The notes beneath the pieces were generated by a model. The model was not told the DNA's origin, did no database searches, and saw only the letters and a list, made by a program, of their open reading frames with translations. A program made the translations under genes and the position numbers. Shown here in pieces: positions 1 through 11,131 of a stretch of DNA of 64,000 nucleotides. Source of the DNA: Nemertoderma westbladi (lineage: Eukaryota > Xenacoelomorpha > Nemertodermatida > Nemertodermatidae); the NCBI GenBank assembly GCA_032718475.1, contig JAUCBJ010008697.1:1-64000 (forward strand). The letters run 5' to 3'. Position 1 is the first letter of the stretch; each line of letters opens with the position of its first letter.

Positions 1-12
1 TCAGTACAGCCA

Positions 13-80
13 AAATTGTGTGAAAAGTAGTTCAGCGTTATGATATCACCCGAGTGTATTTATATACCGAACGAGCGCGG
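13..80 (+). repeat. Dispersed repeat, copy 1 (inverted relative to 23061-23131)
   Basis: This stretch, from TTGTGTGAAAAGTAG through CACCCGAGTGTATTTAT to GAACGAGCGC, recurs in reverse complement at 23061-23131 with a few differences. The family is not recognised; it could be the end of a transposon or an LTR piece. Flanking sequence (81-350) shows no gene. Confidence 0.6.
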
Positions 81-351
81 CGAGGGATTTTTAACCCTAT
101 TTGGCCCGGGAGGGAGAGGGAGGATCATTTTGTAATACATCTAATTCTATCTTTGTAATTATTTTCGTGCTGTAGTCCCTTTCTGGCACTAATTTCCTGT
201 TTTTCTTGCTAAAATTTTTAAAAGTTTTTATAGTTAACTAAAATTATTTAATTTGCGGTATGTAGCGATTTTTTGGATGTTGACCACGATTATAGAACTC
301 AAATATAACATTCGAGAAAATAATCCTCGAGACGATCGGCGGTGGTATCGC

Positions 352-521
352 CACTACTACTACTAGGATCGGCATGCTGCATTGCAGCTGCATTTTTAAG
401 AATGCTGTGCCGGCTTATCGACAAAATTGCACCGCCACAACTCCCTATCACCCATGACATTTGCTAGATCATACGCATCTTCAAGGCCAGTGTCCGTTAA
501 GATGCGTCTCAAGCAAGTCAT
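352..521 (-). mobile_element. 3' end of non-LTR retrotransposon (family A), truncated
   Basis: The reverse complement matches the last ~170 bp of the fuller copy at 56905-58265: the C-terminal coding end with the DKPAQHF-like terminus, then a short 3' tail ending in a (TAG)n microsatellite, seen here as ACTACTACTAC. The match stops abruptly near 521, at a CATGGG word. It is a dead 5'-truncated fragment. Other copies lie at 19474-20440, 25205-26720 and 48687-48795. Confidence 0.85.
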
Positions 522-1250
522 GGGCGGTATCGCAGAGGTCTGACGACTGTGCTGGTACAACCCCTCTGGTTATTCGTGGATCCCGGGTTGGTGGCCCACT
601 CTTTCAGTAGAGCTCCCTGTAAAGTAGAACAGAGCCAATCGGGAGAATTCATCCCTCTAATATGGGCGAGGAAGAGATTCCTTATAGAGGAGAAAATGAA
701 ATTCTATGAGTTATTCCTATTCATAACCGCGACGTTGAGGCTGTCCTCCAGAACTTCCACATCATGTCCGCAAAAAAGTCTAACCGCAATGATGTAATGG
801 ACCCGTTACTGTCGCAGGTTTGAATCCACTAGTCGAAATTACAAACTATTAAACGCGTAATGAGAATTGCTCGGCCTTCGTCTCCATTCTACTCTGGAGC
901 GTAGCTACAATCTGGATCATTGCCCCTACGCGTAGGTCAATGATCCGGATACACCGAATAGATCTACCTAGGAATGGAGCTTTTATATGGACCAGACCAC
1001 GTGATGTTATACCACGTGATGTACATCAGTTTCTGACATCTGCCTGATCCTCAACCTCGCGCTCTTTCATTTACAACCAACCAATGACCATCGTAATAGG
1101 TGGCAACTCTAACTGCCGGGAATGGAGTGGCACCTGTGTGGTGGGGATCTTTCAGACTCTCTAAAATGCTCTGGGTTTTATTGAACTCAACGAGCCAAAT
1201 TCTCACATATGTTTAATGTTTAATAGTTTAGGGTATAAGAAAGCTAATGG
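522..1250. other. Non-coding stretch with no recognised gene
   Basis: I see no supportable gene. The 82-codon ORF at 549-797 has no recognisable domain. The stretch holds a long palindrome (912-948) and two nearby copies of ACCACGTGATGT (about 996-1022), each with a CACGTG E-box. Confidence 0.5.
912..948. repeat. 37-nt near-perfect palindrome
   Basis: The arms CTGGATCATTG and CAATGATCCGG pair over 11 bp with one G-T pair. They enclose the self-complementary CCTACGCGTAGG. This could form a cruciform or hairpin; no function is assigned. Confidence 0.75.
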
Positions 1251-1261
1251 TTATGGAACCC

Positions 1262-3318
1262 GTACACCATAGAGCAACACGGGCTGCCATAAAGCAACAC
1301 GGGCTGCTATAGAGCAGCATGGACTGCTATATAGCAGCACATGCTATCATAGAGCAGCACGGGCTGACATAGAGAAACTCGGGCTGCCCTAGAGCAACAC
1401 AGGCTGTCATAAAGCAGCACGGGCTGCCATATAGCAGCACGAGCTACGATAGAGCAGCACAAGCTGCCATAGAGCAGCACGGGCTGACATAGAGAAACTC
1501 GGGCTGCCATAAAGCAACACGTCCTGCCATATAGCAGCATGGGCTGCGATGGAGCAGCACGATCTTCCATTTAGCAACACGGGCTGCCATAGAGCAACAG
1601 GGGCTGCCATAGAGCAACACGGCTGCCATAGAGCAACACAGGCTGCGATGGAGCAGTACGGGCTGCCATAGAACAGCATGGGCTGCCATAGAGCAACACG
1701 GGCTGCCATAAAACAACATGGGGTGCCATAGAACAACATGGGCTGCCATAGAACAGCATGGGTTGCCATAGAGCCGCACGGGCTGCCATAGAGCAGCATG
1801 GGCTGCCATAGAGCAGCACGGGGTTACATAGAGCAACACGGGCTGCCATAGAGCAACACGGGCTGCGATGGAGCAGTACGGGCTGCCATAGAACAGCATG
1901 GGCTGCCATAGAGCAACACGGGCCGCCATAAAGCAACACGGGCTGCCATAGAACAACATGGGCTGCCATAGAACAACATGGACTGCCATAGAACAACATG
2001 GGGTGCCATAGAACAGCATGGGCTGCCATAGAGCAGCATGGGCTGCCATAGAGCAGCACGGGGTTCCATAGAGCAACACGGGCTGCCATAGAGCAACACG
2101 GCCTGCCATAAAGCAACACGGGCTGCCATAGAGCAACACGGGCTGCGGTGGAGCAGTACGGGCTGCCATAGAACAGCATCATGGGCTGCCATAGAGCAGC
2201 ACGGGCTGCCATAGAGCAGCACGGGCTGCCATAGAACAGCATGGGCTGCCATAGAACAGCATGGGGTGCCATAGAACAGCATGGGCTGCCACAAAGCAAC
2301 ACGGGCTGCTATAGAGCAACACGGGCTGCGATGGAGCAGTACGGGCTGCCATAGAACAGCATCATGGGCTGCCATAGAGCAACACGGGCTGCCATAGAAC
2401 AACATGGGGTACCATAGAACAACATGGGCTGCCATAGAACAGCATGGGTTGCCATAGAGCCGCACGGGCTGCCATAGAGCAGCATGGGCTGCCATAGAGC
2501 AGCATGGGGTTCCATAGAGCAACACGGGCTGCCATAGAGCAACACGGGCTGCGATGGAGCAGTACGGGCTGCAATAGAACAGCATGGGCTGCCATAGAGC
2601 AACACGGGCCGCCATAAAGCAACACGGGCTGCCATAGAACAACATGGGCTGCCATAGAACAACATGGGCTGCCATAGAACAACATGGGGTGCCATAGAAC
2701 AGCATGGGCTGCCATAGAGCAGCATGGGCTGCTATAGAGCAGCACGGGGTTCCATAGAGCAACACGGGCTGCCATAGAGCAACACGGCCTGCCATAAAGC
2801 AACATGCCATAGAGCAACACGGGCTGCGGTGGAGCAGTACGCGCTGCCATAGAACAGCATCATGGGCTGCCATAGAGCAGCATGGGCTGCCATAGAACAG
2901 CATGGGGTGCCATAGAACAGCATGGGCTGCCACAAAGCAACACGGGCTGCCATAGAACAGCATGGGATGCCATAGAGCAGCACGGGCTTCCATAGAACAT
3001 CATGGGCTGCCATAGAGCAGCACGGGCTGTCATAGAGCAGCACAAGCTGTCATAGAGCAGCACGGGCTGCCATAGAGCAGCACAAGCTGTCATAGAGCAG
3101 CATGGGCTGCCATAGAACAGCATGGGCTGCCATAGAGCAGCACGGGCTGCCATAGAGCAGCACAAGCTGTCATAGAGAAGCATGGGCATGGGCTGCCATA
3201 AAACAGCATGGGCTGCCATAGAGCAGCATGGGCTGCCATAAAACAGCATGGGCTGCCATAGAGCAGCATGGGCTGCCATAGAGCAGAATGGGCTGCCATA
3301 GAGCAGCACGGGGTCCAC
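1262..3318. repeat. 20-bp minisatellite, about 100 copies
   Basis: A 20-bp unit, GGCTGCCATAGAGCAACACG with variants (GAGCAGCACG, GAACAGCATG, AAGCAACACG), is repeated head to tail for about 2.05 kb. Larger segments of variant order recur (for example around 1740-2160 and 2390-2850), so there is higher-order structure. Because 20 is not a multiple of 3, every minus-strand frame cycles with a 20-residue period (60 bp) and stays open. The long minus-strand ORFs here, up to 389 codons, are therefore artefacts of the repeat and should not be annotated as proteins. The minus-strand repeat reads LLYGSPCC in one phase, which ties it to the LINE fragment at its right edge. Confidence 0.95.
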
Positions 3319-3362
3319 CACTGCTACACGGAAAAGGCGTACCTTAGGGAGCATTGGATCAC
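3318..3362 (-). mobile_element. Small LINE RT fragment at the edge of the minisatellite
   Basis: Minus-strand translation just outside the array reads PKVRLFRVAVVDPVLLYGSP. This corresponds to the post-RT motif LKVRLFRAAVVPVLLYGSP of the family-A element at 56905-58265. The last eight residues of this motif are the same ones encoded by the minisatellite unit, so the array probably expanded from this fragment. Confidence 0.7.
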
Positions 3363-3460
3363 ACACAGCTCTTGGTAGAACAAGGTCGTGATTAGGACTT
3401 CTTACTGTAAAAGTATTCACTATCTATCTATCTATGTACAGTATATCGGGTTATAGCCCA

Positions 3461-4692
3461 TGTAAAAGCTTCTGTGGGATATAACTGGCCCCTTTTGCTT
3501 CGCAATCCAGTTTCCCCCCAGGCGCTGGAATACTCTAAAAAGGTTTTCTAACTGTAGATATATTCCCCTCGCCCGCAAGGTACCTTTACAGGTGTTTTAA
3601 CGGACATAAAAATCATTCTGCTATATACGTGTTTTGGCGGACATGGTAAGGCAAAAAACTTGTAATGCACCAACTACCTTTCACAGCTTAGCCGTGATGA
3701 TTCATATTACGACATCTAACAGCTGGTTGCTGACATGGAAACAGCCATTGGATGTATGGTTCTTTGTTTGGCTTGAGCCAATCAGAGCGATTTTTCCTGT
3801 CGACGTGTAGCTTTTAGTCGATCATAAGGAGAGTGTTCAGTCTTACTGCTTTTACTTGATACTTTGTTGTTATTGCTGTCTAAGCCAGAAACACCGGCTT
3901 TTTGGGAAGAACTCTAGTAAACTGCTTAGATTATAGAAAGTATAACTGTTACCGGCGGTGTTACCTCACTTAATTTAACTGCACTAATCATATTGTTTGT
4001 ACTGCTATTTACCGTCAGTTATTAATTGTATCTATTTGTTGATGGAAATATTGCTCTTTGGAGAATACGGATAAATCACCCAAATTCCCAATTTTCTTGA
4101 TACACTACAGGTTAGAGAGGCGGGCTATATATAACAATTGTGATTTATATCAATGTGGTGTGTATTGAATCTAATGTTATTTAGTAGACACTACCTGAGT
4201 CAATTGCTGTGCTCTTTATGTGTGATCAAATATACTGACGGTCGGCAGAATAGTGTGCATGATTGTGAGTGTGATGTGACTGGTAACAAAGCATTTCCTA
4301 AAGAATGCGACTTATACTTTAATCATAAGCCTTATCGTTGCGTTTAGTATAAGTCCTAGCTCTGTTTAAATAGATAGAGCGCCACGTCCTAAAGGAACTG
4401 TTAATATTTCCCGAAAGTTAATAATATCTGTCAGAAATTAATTATTAGTGATCTATCGAATAATACAATAGGTTTACACTGCAACCTTACACTGCAATAA
4501 TAAAATCTAAGCATCCGAATTCAGCCTCCCGGGTGTAGATCCATCGGGTGAATGATCGCGCATGGGCTGGCTTCAGCTAATGTTTTGTTTATTAGCATAA
4601 AATATTGTCGTATGCTAAAGGTGTGTTAATTAACTAAAAGACATATAAATTTTGGCAGGTTAAACTGCTAAAGGTCTTCAAAAGCGCGAACA
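3461..4692 (+). repeat. 5' LTR of BEL/Pao element 1
   Basis: 1232 bp, starting TGTAAAAGCTTC and ending GCGCGAACA. Promoter-like signals: a CCAAT box in GAGCCAATCAGAGCG (about 3775-3790) and a TATA-like CTATATATAA (about 4125-4134). An exact-offset partner lies 10662 bp downstream. Confidence 0.95.
4153..4347 (+). CDS. Small cysteine-containing ORF inside the LTR (64 codons), uncertain
   Basis: A 64-codon ORF begins just after the TATA-like box and is identical in the 3' LTR. There, a T-to-C change at about 14803 opens the frame five codons upstream (14800-15009). The predicted peptide has a hydrophobic start, then a polar half with CECD, KECD and a near-terminal cysteine. It matches no family I know. 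Position downstream of the likely start site means it could be translated from the 5' end of the element's transcript, or could be chance. Its conservation between LTRs is explained by LTR youth alone, so it is not evidence of selection. Confidence 0.25.
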   Translation: MWCVLNLMLFSRHYLSQLLCSLCVIKYTDGRQNSVHDCECDVTGNKAFPKECDLYFNHKPYRCV

Positions 4693-6964
4693 GTAACAGT
4701 TATTTAATCTTATTGCAGTAGGCAATAAGGTTGCAAGTGTAGGCATTAAGTACAGTTTAACTGTTCTGTCGAACAGTAACAGTTTATAATCTTATTGCAG
4801 TAGGCAATAAGGTTGCAAAATACCGTAGTGACTGGTAAAACTGAACCGGTACTTTGTAGGTCAGTAGGCCTAACTGTCATCACCGGTACCGGTACTGCTG
4901 TACAAGTACATTAGTATTATTCGATTTTGATTATTGTATACCGGTAGGTCTCGATATTAAATCGGGGACGCCTGGTTTTTATTGGGATTTTACTTAGGTC
5001 TATTTCTGTCAGTTTTATTTACTAGTAGGCTAATATTTGAGCAGAAGGCGTGTGACCCTGCTCAGATTGTTCAGATAATTGTAGGCTGGGCTGCTGTCTG
5101 ACTGTTGTTGAGTTTGGAGAGATTACGGCGTGTGTAGAGTTTGTCTGATAAAGTGCCGTTAGTAAGTTGGGGCAGCCATATGCTGAAGGTCAATCCCCTC
5201 TTAAAGAATAAGTCGTACTACCGTGTTAGAACGCATACTAACTAACAGTTTCAGAGTCTGCATATACTGTAGTTTATTTAGGCTTGATCGTAGTCTGCCA
5301 GTGTTTTAGCCTGTGTTTGTTTGTGTGGTCTGTTCAGGTACCGTAATAGTTATTACTCAGATATTTTGTAGGCTGGATTGTTGTCTAGCTATTATTAGGT
5401 CTGAAGAGATTGCTGCGTGTGTAGAGTTTGTCTGATAAAGCTCCGTTAGTAAGTTGGGGCAGCCATAGCGGTAAGGTCAATCCCCTCTTGAAGAATAAGT
5501 CGTACTACCGTGTTAGAACGCATACTAACTAACTATTTCAGAATCTACACGTACGGTAGTTTATTTAGGCTTGGTGGTAGTCTGCCAGCGTTTGGTTTGT
5601 ATTTGTTTGAGTATTCTGTACGGGTAGCGTAATATTTATTATTCAGAGTTTATGCGATTATTCGCAACATTCATGTCCCCAAGTTTATTCCTACAGTAAT
5701 TGTGCTTGTTATACATACCGTTATAGTTAAACTAACCCCGGTACTACATCAGGGCTGCTTGGCGTAGGTAAAGACTGACGACTTTGTGCTTCGGTCACTC
5801 CAGCAGATGCCGCGGTTCTTTTAACTGTTCAAGTATATTTAACTACTGATTATTTGTTATACCGGTACTTGTACCTAATTTAGGGTTTAGTGTACAGTGC
5901 TTTCCGAAGTAATTAGTGTAGGCAGTATATTTGTGTTGTAAAGTGGTTGATAGGCACATTCGTTAGCTCTATTAGCTTCTGGGTAGGAACAATCCGTGAT
6001 ACATAACGTAGTACCTATAGCGATACGGTTATAGGTCGTCAGGCGGTGGTATTTTCCTATCTGGACAGTACAATATATTTACTACTACTTATTATTTCAA
6101 ATACCGTAGTACCCTGTCCGTTGTAATACAGTAATAACCAGAATTCTAACCCTTTGTTAGGCTGGTTTGTAGACTTCCTGTAAAATTACCCTAAAAATTT
6201 CGTACGTAATATTTTGTTGTGTTTAATTAGAGAATTAATCTCACCCATATCGTAAGTAATTTGTAGTATTAAGTAACTTAGGTAAATTAGAATTATCAGT
6301 TTTAGTGTCAAATAAATAGCACTTCACTGAGAGGCGTTCAGCTTCTGTGTAGTGACTCCCCCAGAAATAATAACATTTATTTCAAATATTGACAAAAACC
6401 CATATAACGGGTATATATATATTATAAATCAACTCAAACGATTTATAAATAGTAGGCCTGCCATACAACAACTAGGTCTCAAAATCAGTTGGACTACTGC
6501 TTAAATAACGGTAACAAAGTAAGTTAAAGTAACCAAGTAACCCTAAAATATTCAGAAATTCAATTATTCTAAAATAATTGACATACCGGTATTTACCATA
6601 GGCTTATTATATTTATTTCTATAAATTTGTGCTGAAATCATACCGGTACTCTGTAATTAATTATAGTCCAGAATTATACTTATATACTATAAGTGTAGGC
6701 TGTATACCGGTATTCACGATAGGCCTATTATATATTTATATATATTTGTGCTAAAATTATATACCGGTACTCTGTGACAAATCTAGTCTGTAATAATACT
6801 TATATATATATTATAAGCATACCGGTATTCTAATATATTATATATATATCACGCTACACTGAGTAGCAGCATCGGTAATTAATTATTAGGCTAACAGTGA
6901 TACTGAATTACTAGACTTGCTTTAACTGTAATATAGCAGTAGGCATTCGACTGTACAATCAAAC
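4688..6964 (+). other. Leader of BEL/Pao element 1 with two tandem duplications
   Basis: No ORF of note. An 83-bp direct duplication beginning GAACAGTAACAGTT starts at 4688 and 4771. A 287-bp diverged tandem duplication follows, about 5066-5352 and 5353-5640. It shares GTGTAGAGTTTGTCTGATAA, the block around GTTAGTAAGTTGGGGCAGCC, and the block around AGAACGCATACTAACTAAC. The conserved blocks may be packaging or structural elements. No TGG-type primer site is obvious next to the LTR. Confidence 0.8.
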
Positions 6965-9900
6965 ATGGCTGACACAAGGCAAACTCTGTCAGATAGTCTC
7001 CTAGAAACAACAGCCTGTTTCTCAGATCAAAGTGTAGAGAATCCCAGACCGAGGTCTGAAACCCCTCATACTGTAAGAAGGGCAACCCCTGCAGTGGTTG
7101 TGTCAGAACCTAGGTTGGTAGAAAAGATTTCGCAATTTGCGAAGTTAGTGAAGCGCCGTTGGTCTGCCATAGGCACTCGGGCCCAAGTCAAGCGGGATCA
7201 AGAAGAAGCTATAAAACAGCAGCAACCTCCTAGCCAAGAACCTAGTTCTCAGCGGCCCGATAGCTCCAGTAGTTCGGATACTGTTGAGCGGACGCCCGAA
7301 CGCAGAGCGGAGATGGCGGATATGGTTTATGATGAGCGGCCAACCTATGAAGAATCAACCGACGCCACTTCTTCTCAAGTAGAAAGCGAGGTGGAAAGCG
7401 AAGTGGAAAGCGAATTAACAGCAGCAGAGAAGCCGCGAACTAGAGACGCCATTGACATATATCTGTCAGACTATCAGCGATTCATAGGAGACGAAGAGTT
7501 GAGGAGACGACTGTCTGGACTTCGCCCTAATAGTGAAGGAACCAAGCTTGTGTTGGACGCAATCGATGCGGAAATGTTAGCTGCAGAACAAGCTAAATGT
7601 GATGAAAAACTCCGCCTCATTAGAGTTCGAGAAGAACAAGTAAAGAAAGAACTGATAGAGAGAAGAAAGGTAGCAGCAGCAGCGGCGGCGGAAGCAGAAG
7701 CAGAAAGAAAAGAAGCAGAAGCCGAAAGAAAGGCAAAAGCGGCAGAAGCAGAAGCCGAAAGAAAGGCAAAAGCGGCAGAAGCAGAAGAAGAAAGAAAAGC
7801 GGCGGAAGCCGAAAGAAAGGCAACAGTGGCAGAAGCAGAACGGAGAGCGTCTGAGGCGACTATCCAATTGGAGTTGGAAAGGCTGCAAGAGACGCAAGAC
7901 AGTATAAATAAACAGTCTACTGCTAATCAAATGCAGATGATGAGAAAATCTACTCCCAAGCGTCAAGGATACACATCCTCGGAGGAAGGCGATACTACCG
8001 ATCCTGAAGGCGGAGGAAATAAATCTCATTTGAGTAGGCGTAGAAAAACATATTACCATCGCAAATTGCCTGATTTGCCCCCAGCTGTTAAAAGACAGCT
8101 AACTAGCACAGATTTAGGTAGTGCAGAACCCATAGAACAATTTATCCAGGTCAAAAGACTCCCTACTATAGTCGATGAACCTGAAATAATTAGGCCTGTA
8201 GTTCCCAAAGTCACTTCTGTGCTAGAGACGCCTGCATTTCCAGAGCTTAACTCTAAATTCCCTTTACATAGCACTACACTGCCTGTACCCGGTGGAACAG
8301 TTCATGCAAATACCCCTGTCCAGATAGCAGAGAGAGAAATCAATAATTTGTCTCCCGTCGTCCCGCGTCAGCCCGCTACTATGTTGGCGACTCCCGCTTC
8401 GGCGGTTGAGTGGGTGGAAGAGGGACGGCGGGGGATGAATCTTCTGCTAGGACAGATGCAGGAGACTGTCCACCAACTTAAGGGAACAGTGAGGGAAGGT
8501 AGAGCAGAGTTGCAAGAAGTGCAGCAAAGTATCGCGCTAGAACGCGACAAATTAGTCAATATACAAAAAGGCATACCAATACCTCCTGTAACACTGTGTC
8601 AACCCGTTAGGTCTGAAGTATTACATGCGCAAGGTGTGGAGCCTACACGCATCTATACTGCTAGTGAAGTTGAAACTCCTATAGCAAACCCTATTAAGGG
8701 TGATTATAGACCTGTTATTAATGATATTCCCTATAGACCTGATAATGATCCGAGAAATTTATATACAGATAATTCGATATTAAATAACACGATGGTCCAA
8801 GAAAGCTTTACGCGTCAGATGGCTAGAACAGAAGCCCGCCAAGCGGTCAAAGTGGGAGAGATCGTCAAATTCAATGGAGATGAGATGAAATGGTTACCTT
8901 TCAACGAATATTACAAAGATAGCATACAGAACTCTGTACTATCTAACGGAGAGAAACTTAGATTCCTCATCAAGTGCTTGGAAGGACCTCCCAAGTTAAT
9001 GGCGTTAAAGTTTATTGGACATCCAGATGGATTGAGACAAGTTTGGGATACACTAAACATCAGGTATGGTAACAAGGATAACATAGCTAAGTATTTGTAT
9101 GCAAAATTAGTAGCCCCCCGACACTTCCTTAGTAGCGAGATTATAGAGTTTTCCGATGAAATTCAAGAGATCTGTAGACAACTGGACTGGTTAGGTAAGT
9201 CGCATGAATATCAGAGTTCCATGGTTATTGGAGCCGTAGTCTCTACTTTACCAAAGGGTGGAGTATGTACACGCTGGGACAAGAAAGTGTTGTACATGAA
9301 TGAACAACAACGACGAAGTCCTACCATGGCTGATCTCATGTCTTTCTTAGATAGTGAAGTAAAATTACAACTCATAAGGCAGGCCAGAGAGAAAACATCG
9401 GAAAATAAGGTAAGTGAGAAACCCCTTTCTAGGAGAAGGATAATACCAGTGTGTTATACTGACGACGGCGAAAGCCAAGCTTCTCAAGAAGAGGACAGCG
9501 GGAAAGACACCGAACGATCTTACTATGACAACAAGACCTATAAAGACGTAAGTAAATACAAGTCTCGAACCAGTGACAGGAGAGAACAGGTAACAACAAC
9601 TCCTCCTACGTCTCCTAAGAGAATTCACGGAAGAAAGCCCGAAGAAAGAACGAGAGTGCATAACGTTAACCAAGTTAAGGTGAGTAACATCAAACCAAAA
9701 TGTGCGCTGTGCGACGGGCCCCACCGTTTGAGTGCGTGTGCAGAATTCCTAAAGAAATCCATGGCAGATAGACGTGGAGTCCTGTGGGATAAGCGGTTAT
9801 GTTATAACTGTCTCAGACGCGGACACCAGCGGCGAACCTGTTACTCTGACGCAAGGTGTGCTAAGTGTGGCGCGAAACATCACATTTTGTTACACAGTGA

Positions 9901-11131
9901 GTTCGAACGAGACAACCCGAGTCAGGTAAGTGAGCCCGAACTACATGTCCAATTCAGTGATGTGAACGACACTGACCAAGGTTCTGAGTGGGAAGGATTC
10001 TATACAGACGAATTCTCCGATGCCAACGAATCCTGTTATCTAATAAATACCACAGTGTATCGAGCACTTACGGATGAAAAGGACACTGACGAGTTTACTC
10101 CAACTCCTTTTGACAAACAACCATCTTGGAAAGTTCCAACTTCCAACATAGGAATAAGAGAATTTCCTGTAGTGCAAGTTCGAGTTCATGGTCTCAACAA
10201 GAGTTACATAGTGAACGCCCTACTTGACTCCGGCAGCACAGGAACATTCATCGATCAAGAACTAGCCGAAGATATCTTTGCTGGACAACCCAAGTTCCGG
10301 ACTAAATTGAATATGTCAGGAATTATGCAGGTTTGGAAATCTGCCCTAACGGCAGATTACTATGTAGGTGTGTTGTCCACCCCCCAGGATAAGTTAGGAA
10401 CACAAGGTATAAGGTCAGTAAAAATGGTGGCTATAAAGAACTTTGCTACTACTCAAGCAGACCTTTATAATTGGGATGAAGATGAGAGCATCCAACATCT
10501 TAAGATACCTCGATTCCAGACAGATTATCCTGGAGTGCAAATACTTATCGGCCAAAACGCGCACGAGGCGCTCGAGACATTGGAAAAACGACCTGCTCAA
10601 CCGCAGCCACTACAAACCTATGCGGTAAGAACTAGAGTAGGTTGGTACTTTACTGGTCCTTCCCGCAGAACTCTCGAAGAGAGACTACCATCAGAAAGAC
10701 TATACCAGATAAATGGTTTGGAAGTGGAGAGCAGTGAAGTGGACGAACTAACTGAGGGAACACCATACTCCTCAGATAATGACGATATTAACTCCAATGA
10801 AGATCAATGGAGACATCGCCCCGAGATGATTAATCTAGCCGACATCGCTTCCAGAGGAGCGACTCCTCAAGAACGGATAGATACTCCCGGCTGGTTAGGT
10901 GGACCCGACTCCCTAAGTAAAGAAGAAGATGAATGGCCTCCTCATCTTACCACGGCGGAGAGTAGACAGGCCAAGGGAGCGGAGAAAGTAACACGACAAC
11001 CCAATCACCCAGCTGGTCGTTTATGTTTACTGGAAAGAGACCAAAAACTGTCCGGAAACTATGGAAGGCAAGATACTCTTCCTACAACCACTTCCCTAAT
11101 CCGACAAATATCTAGGGACTCCATAACGTAA
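6965..11131 (+). CDS. BEL/Pao Gag-protease polyprotein with internal pol deletion (1388 codons)
   Basis: One uninterrupted ORF. Order by residue: polar N-terminus; an E/A/K-rich coiled coil (about 215-310) with an internally duplicated AEAERKAKA block; a DUF1759-type gag domain (about 635-800, starting FNGDEMKWLPF); three Cys/His clusters (about 912-985, including CYNCLRRGHQRRTC and CAKCGAKHH); a DUF1758-type aspartic protease with active site LLDSGSTGTFID (about 1085). It continues to GWYFTGP (about 1225). At about 1280 it jumps to the WRHRPEMINLADIASRGA segment, which in intact Pao pol lies after RT/RNase H. The YxDD region is absent and the frame is preserved. Gag should form particles and the protease should mature them; polymerase must come from elsewhere. 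The start is the first ATG after the leader. The last ~50 codons are of unknown origin. Confidence 0.93.
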   Translation: MADTRQTLSDSLLETTACFSDQSVENPRPRSETPHTVRRATPAVVVSEPRLVEKISQFAKLVKRRWSAIGTRAQVKRDQEEAIKQQQPPSQEPSSQRPDSSSSSDTVERTPERRAEMADMVYDERPTYEESTDATSSQVESEVESEVESELTAAEKPRTRDAIDIYLSDYQRFIGDEELRRRLSGLRPNSEGTKLVLDAIDAEMLAAEQAKCDEKLRLIRVREEQVKKELIERRKVAAAAAAEAEAERKEAEAERKAKAAEAEAERKAKAAEAEEERKAAEAERKATVAEAERRASEATIQLELERLQETQDSINKQSTANQMQMMRKSTPKRQGYTSSEEGDTTDPEGGGNKSHLSRRRKTYYHRKLPDLPPAVKRQLTSTDLGSAEPIEQFIQVKRLPTIVDEPEIIRPVVPKVTSVLETPAFPELNSKFPLHSTTLPVPGGTVHANTPVQIAEREINNLSPVVPRQPATMLATPASAVEWVEEGRRGMNLLLGQMQETVHQLKGTVREGRAELQEVQQSIALERDKLVNIQKGIPIPPVTLCQPVRSEVLHAQGVEPTRIYTASEVETPIANPIKGDYRPVINDIPYRPDNDPRNLYTDNSILNNTMVQESFTRQMARTEARQAVKVGEIVKFNGDEMKWLPFNEYYKDSIQNSVLSNGEKLRFLIKCLEGPPKLMALKFIGHPDGLRQVWDTLNIRYGNKDNIAKYLYAKLVAPRHFLSSEIIEFSDEIQEICRQLDWLGKSHEYQSSMVIGAVVSTLPKGGVCTRWDKKVLYMNEQQRRSPTMADLMSFLDSEVKLQLIRQAREKTSENKVSEKPLSRRRIIPVCYTDDGESQASQEEDSGKDTERSYYDNKTYKDVSKYKSRTSDRREQVTTTPPTSPKRIHGRKPEERTRVHNVNQVKVSNIKPKCALCDGPHRLSACAEFLKKSMADRRGVLWDKRLCYNCLRRGHQRRTCYSDARCAKCGAKHHILLHSEFERDNPSQVSEPELHVQFSDVNDTDQGSEWEGFYTDEFSDANESCYLINTTVYRALTDEKDTDEFTPTPFDKQPSWKVPTSNIGIREFPVVQVRVHGLNKSYIVNALLDSGSTGTFIDQELAEDIFAGQPKFRTKLNMSGIMQVWKSALTADYYVGVLSTPQDKLGTQGIRSVKMVAIKNFATTQADLYNWDEDESIQHLKIPRFQTDYPGVQILIGQNAHEALETLEKRPAQPQPLQTYAVRTRVGWYFTGPSRRTLEERLPSERLYQINGLEVESSEVDELTEGTPYSSDNDDINSNEDQWRHRPEMINLADIASRGATPQERIDTPGWLGGPDSLSKEEDEWPPHLTTAESRQAKGAEKVTRQPNHPAGRLCLLERDQKLSGNYGRQDTLPTTTSLIRQISRDSIT

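Noticed and set aside
1407-3420. Long overlapping minus-strand ORFs (up to 389 codons) rich in CCSMAARVALWQP
   Set aside because: They are produced by the 20-bp minisatellite in all three frames; no start context, no non-repetitive domain.
7577-8059. Minus-strand ORF rich in Phe/Cys/Leu
   Set aside because: Antisense shadow of the E/K/A-rich coiled coil in gag.
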